In this document: piece after piece, positions 5,105-6,914 of the stretch
How the letters are laid out: every line of letters starts with the position of its first letter
How positions within the stretch are numbered: position 1 is the stretch's first letter
Assembly (NCBI GenBank): GCA_964525965.1
Contig: CAZGKA010000137.1
Span: 1-6,914 of the forward strand
DNA length: 6,914 nt
Source of the DNA: Methanodesulfokora sp964525965
GTDB lineage: Archaea; Korarchaeota; Korarchaeia; Korarchaeales; Korarchaeaceae
Reading direction: 5' to 3'
The notes under the pieces: model-generated
What the model saw: only the letters and a program-made list of their open reading frames with translations
What the model was told of the DNA's origin: nothing
The model's database searches: none
Translations under genes and position numbers: made by a program

Positions 5105-6238
5105 TTGAAGGAGGTAGACGTGGAGAGGCTACGTGCGGAGCTCCTGAATCTAGTCAGGATAAGAAGCTTTTATGGGCGGGAAGCTGATATAGCCTCGTAC
5201 CTCGTGGATAGGCTCTCTAGAATAGCTGATCGCGTGGAACTTATGCCTGTTCCTGAAAGCGGAGGCAATGTTATAGCGAGATTTGGGGCCGACAAGGGAA
5301 ATAACGGCCGATTGCTCTTCTTAAGTCATATGGACACGGTTGAGCTTAGAGGCGAGTGGAAGAGGAATCCTTGGGGGGATATGGAAGACGACAAGATATT
5401 CGGGCTCGGGGTTTGGGACTCGAAGTCTTCCGTGGCTTCCATGATAGAAGTCGCTAACAGCATTTCTGAGGCTAGAGGCTCTCTGAACAGAGAGATTATC
5501 TTTGTATTCGTGAGTGATGAGGAAGGTTTCAGCCGCGGAACCTATCAGCTGGTCAAGGAAAGCAAGCTTAAGGGAGTCGAGTTCGCTGTGGTGGGAGAGC
5601 CAACAAGTTTGAAGATAATGAGGGGTGCGTACGGAAGGTTCGTCTTTGATATAGAGGTGCGCGGCAGAACAGGAATAGGCACTGAGAGCGGAGGAGTTAA
5701 CGCTGTTGTGGAAGCCTCTAAAATTGTTTTGCACAGTGCTGAATTCCAGAAATCTCATGAGGGAAAGGGAAGCATGGCCCCTCTCTCAATAAAGTCCCCT
5801 GAACTGGTGATGGATTATCCGGAGATCTGTGTTATTAGAATGGACCACCATTATCCGCCGGGAGAAGCTCCGGAGATTGTGAAGAAGAGGTTCATCTCCT
5901 TCGTCAACAGTGCTCCGGTAAAAGCGGAGGTCCGGATAAAGCTCATGAAGAGACCAACGCCCTTTATGGAGCCTTTCTCGATAGAAGAATCAAACTCTTT
6001 CCTCCAGGCTCTTAAATCAGCTTCGAATGAAGTGCTCGGGGAGGACCTCGAGATTGGGATAAACGGGTCAGTTAGCGCTGCCAATTACCTGTATCAATTT
6101 GGCAAGATACCATCTGTGGTGCTGGGGCCTGACGGAGGAAACAGGCACTCCTCCGACGAATATGTGCTCTTTAGCTCAGTAGAAAAGCTAACGAGGATAT
6201 TCTTGAAGTTCCTAGAAAGGACAGCGGTGAGTTTGTGA
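5105..6238 (+). CDS. M20-family metallohydrolase (peptidase/deacylase), substrate unknown
   Basis: This is a cytoplasmic two-zinc hydrolase of the M20 (ArgE/DapE/LysK/carboxypeptidase) family, with 377 residues, the usual length. Metal and catalytic residues are in place: 'SHMDTV' gives His75 and Asp77; 'WDSK' gives the bridging Asp105; 'SDEEG' gives catalytic Glu139 and ligand Glu140; 'VGEPT' gives Glu165; 'RHSSDEYV' gives His348. Two spots are unusual. The family pattern D-x-K-G-G is here 'DSKSS' (105-109). The lid/dimer domain segment, normally 'GRxxHSS...GVNA', reads 'GRTGIGTESGGVNA' (187-200) and lacks the His that assists catalysis across the dimer in DapE-like enzymes. The usual 'GGTDA' region is replaced by 'NGSVSAANYL'. 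It does not look like a standard LysK, so lysine/arginine biosynthesis is not claimed. Start is TTG with a strong GGAGGGG. Its stop overlaps the start of the M50 gene, so the two are co-transcribed. Confidence 0.88.
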   Translation: MKEVDVERLRAELLNLVRIRSFYGREADIASYLVDRLSRIADRVELMPVPESGGNVIARFGADKGNNGRLLFLSHMDTVELRGEWKRNPWGDMEDDKIFGLGVWDSKSSVASMIEVANSISEARGSLNREIIFVFVSDEEGFSRGTYQLVKESKLKGVEFAVVGEPTSLKIMRGAYGRFVFDIEVRGRTGIGTESGGVNAVVEASKIVLHSAEFQKSHEGKGSMAPLSIKSPELVMDYPEICVIRMDHHYPPGEAPEIVKKRFISFVNSAPVKAEVRIKLMKRPTPFMEPFSIEESNSFLQALKSASNEVLGEDLEIGINGSVSAANYLYQFGKIPSVVLGPDGGNRHSSDEYVLFSSVEKLTRIFLKFLERTAVSL

Positions 6239-6914
6239 CGATCAATAGCGCTCTTTACTACATAACGATAGCTTGGCTTGTCTTGATTGTCCTAGATAAG
6301 ATAGCCAGAATTAGCGAAAGAACCAATATCAAAATCTCGCCATTCTTTCTCAGAGTTGAATTTTCAGCCAACTTTTTGAAGAAGATCTCAGGCCGTAGTC
6401 TAGAATTCTTATCGGGTAGAATCGCTGCTATCTGCTCGCTGATAGTTCTTCTGACTGGATTTGGTGCGTTGGTCTATCTTTCCGGTTCATTAGCGAGGGC
6501 GGTCAGCGGAACCCATGAACCACCTTCTGTGATACCCGTGATACCTGGGGTTACTGTGGGCTTAAGCCTGCCCATCCTGGTCTCCATATTCTTGGTGGTC
6601 GTGGTCCATGAGCTCGGCCACGCGGTGATTGCACTCAAGGAGGGAATACCAGTTCGAAAAATAGCATTTTTCCTTTTATATGTAATTCCGGGAGCGCTCG
6701 TTGAGACGGATGATGAGAAGACCAGAGAAGCTGGACCCAAAAAAAGAATTGTCATGGAGTCGGCAGGCATATTGTCCAACTTCGGACTGGGCATTGTCAT
6801 CATTCTGATCGCTATGGTTGTTTTTCCTGGCTTCCCATGGTCTCCTCACGGGGTCTATATAAGCAATGTCTTAAGTAGCGGCCCCTCAGCAGGAAAGTTA
6901 ATGCCTGGTGATGT
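6235..6914 (+). CDS. M50-family site-2 membrane metalloprotease, N-terminal part
   Basis: The frame starts with GTG at 6235, overlapping the M20 stop as GTGA, with GGTGAG (6226-6231) as Shine-Dalgarno, and is open to the window end (226 full codons, 3' end missing). Hydrophobic segments lie at about 5-20, 63-83, 108-124 and 179-200. The zinc motif HELGH (125-129) sits at the end of the third, as in site-2 proteases. 'IPGALVETDDEKT' (151-163) and 'KKRIVMESAGILSNF' (169-183) match the conserved region after the active site of archaeal and RseP-type S2P. 'VYISNVLSSGPSAGKLMPGDV' (from about 211) is the start of a PDZ domain. The second zinc motif (N/D-x-x-P...DG) would lie downstream. Such enzymes cut transmembrane segments of regulatory proteins; the substrate is unknown. 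Because the frame has no stop in the window, simple ORF calling could miss this gene. Confidence 0.9.
   Translation, partial: MTINSALYYITIAWLVLIVLDKIARISERTNIKISPFFLRVEFSANFLKKISGRSLEFLSGRIAAICSLIVLLTGFGALVYLSGSLARAVSGTHEPPSVIPVIPGVTVGLSLPILVSIFLVVVVHELGHAVIALKEGIPVRKIAFFLLYVIPGALVETDDEKTREAGPKKRIVMESAGILSNFGLGIVIILIAMVVFPGFPWSPHGVYISNVLSSGPSAGKLMPGD

Noticed and set aside
6474..6803. Minus-strand open frame near the right end
   Set aside because: It lies antisense to the HELGH-containing M50 gene, which has a recognised zinc motif, membrane segments and PDZ start.
1..6914. Search for CRISPR repeats, transposon ends, toxin-antitoxin pairs or defence genes
   Set aside because: By eye I found no regularly spaced repeats, terminal inverted repeats, transposase motifs or defence-type domains; nearly all the sequence is explained by housekeeping genes.

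Overview
The window comes from an archaeal genome, most likely a thermophilic member of the TACK group (Crenarchaeota, Korarchaeota and relatives). The evidence is: aIF5B, S6e and aIF2-gamma in one block; a tRNA whose small intron folds into a bulge-helix-bulge; TATA boxes rather than -35/-10 promoters; a short archaeal-type PurA; and a proteasome beta subunit of the kind that begins 'ATA(L/I)G' in Sulfolobales. AGA/AGG and ATA codons are frequent, and several genes start with TTG or GTG. The exact lineage cannot be fixed by eye. A korarchaeal or deep crenarchaeal source is a guess.

Layout. 1-827 is the 3' part of infB (aIF5B). A gap with a weak hairpin, a palindrome and a TATA box leads to rps6e (962-1366, TTG start) and eif2g (1373-2620, TTG start), six bases apart and surely one operon. 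A tRNA-Gly(UCC) with a 13-nt intron follows at 2656-2742. On the other strand purA (2763-3779) converges on it. A palindromic TATA element lies between purA and a divergent gene for a small unknown protein (3852-4193). Next come tRNA-Thr(GGU) at 4234-4308, a proteasome beta subunit (4435-5037), an M20 metallohydrolase (5105-6238) and, overlapping its stop by 4 nt, the 5' part of an M50 site-2 protease gene that runs off the end (6235-6914).

How the genes work together. The left half serves translation: subunit joining (aIF5B), a small-subunit protein (S6e), initiator tRNA delivery (aIF2-gamma) and a tRNA. PurA makes adenylosuccinate for AMP synthesis. The right half is rich in protein and peptide turnover: a probably non-catalytic proteasome beta subunit, an M20 peptidase-like enzyme and a membrane protease.

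I see no CRISPR array, transposon, phage gene or defence system. The best second-look items are the tRNA-Gly with its tiny intron and C33, the beta subunit with Ala at the catalytic Thr1 position, the divergent M20 enzyme coupled to an M50 protease, and the unrecognised protein with a Cys-Arg-His-Ser-Cys motif.
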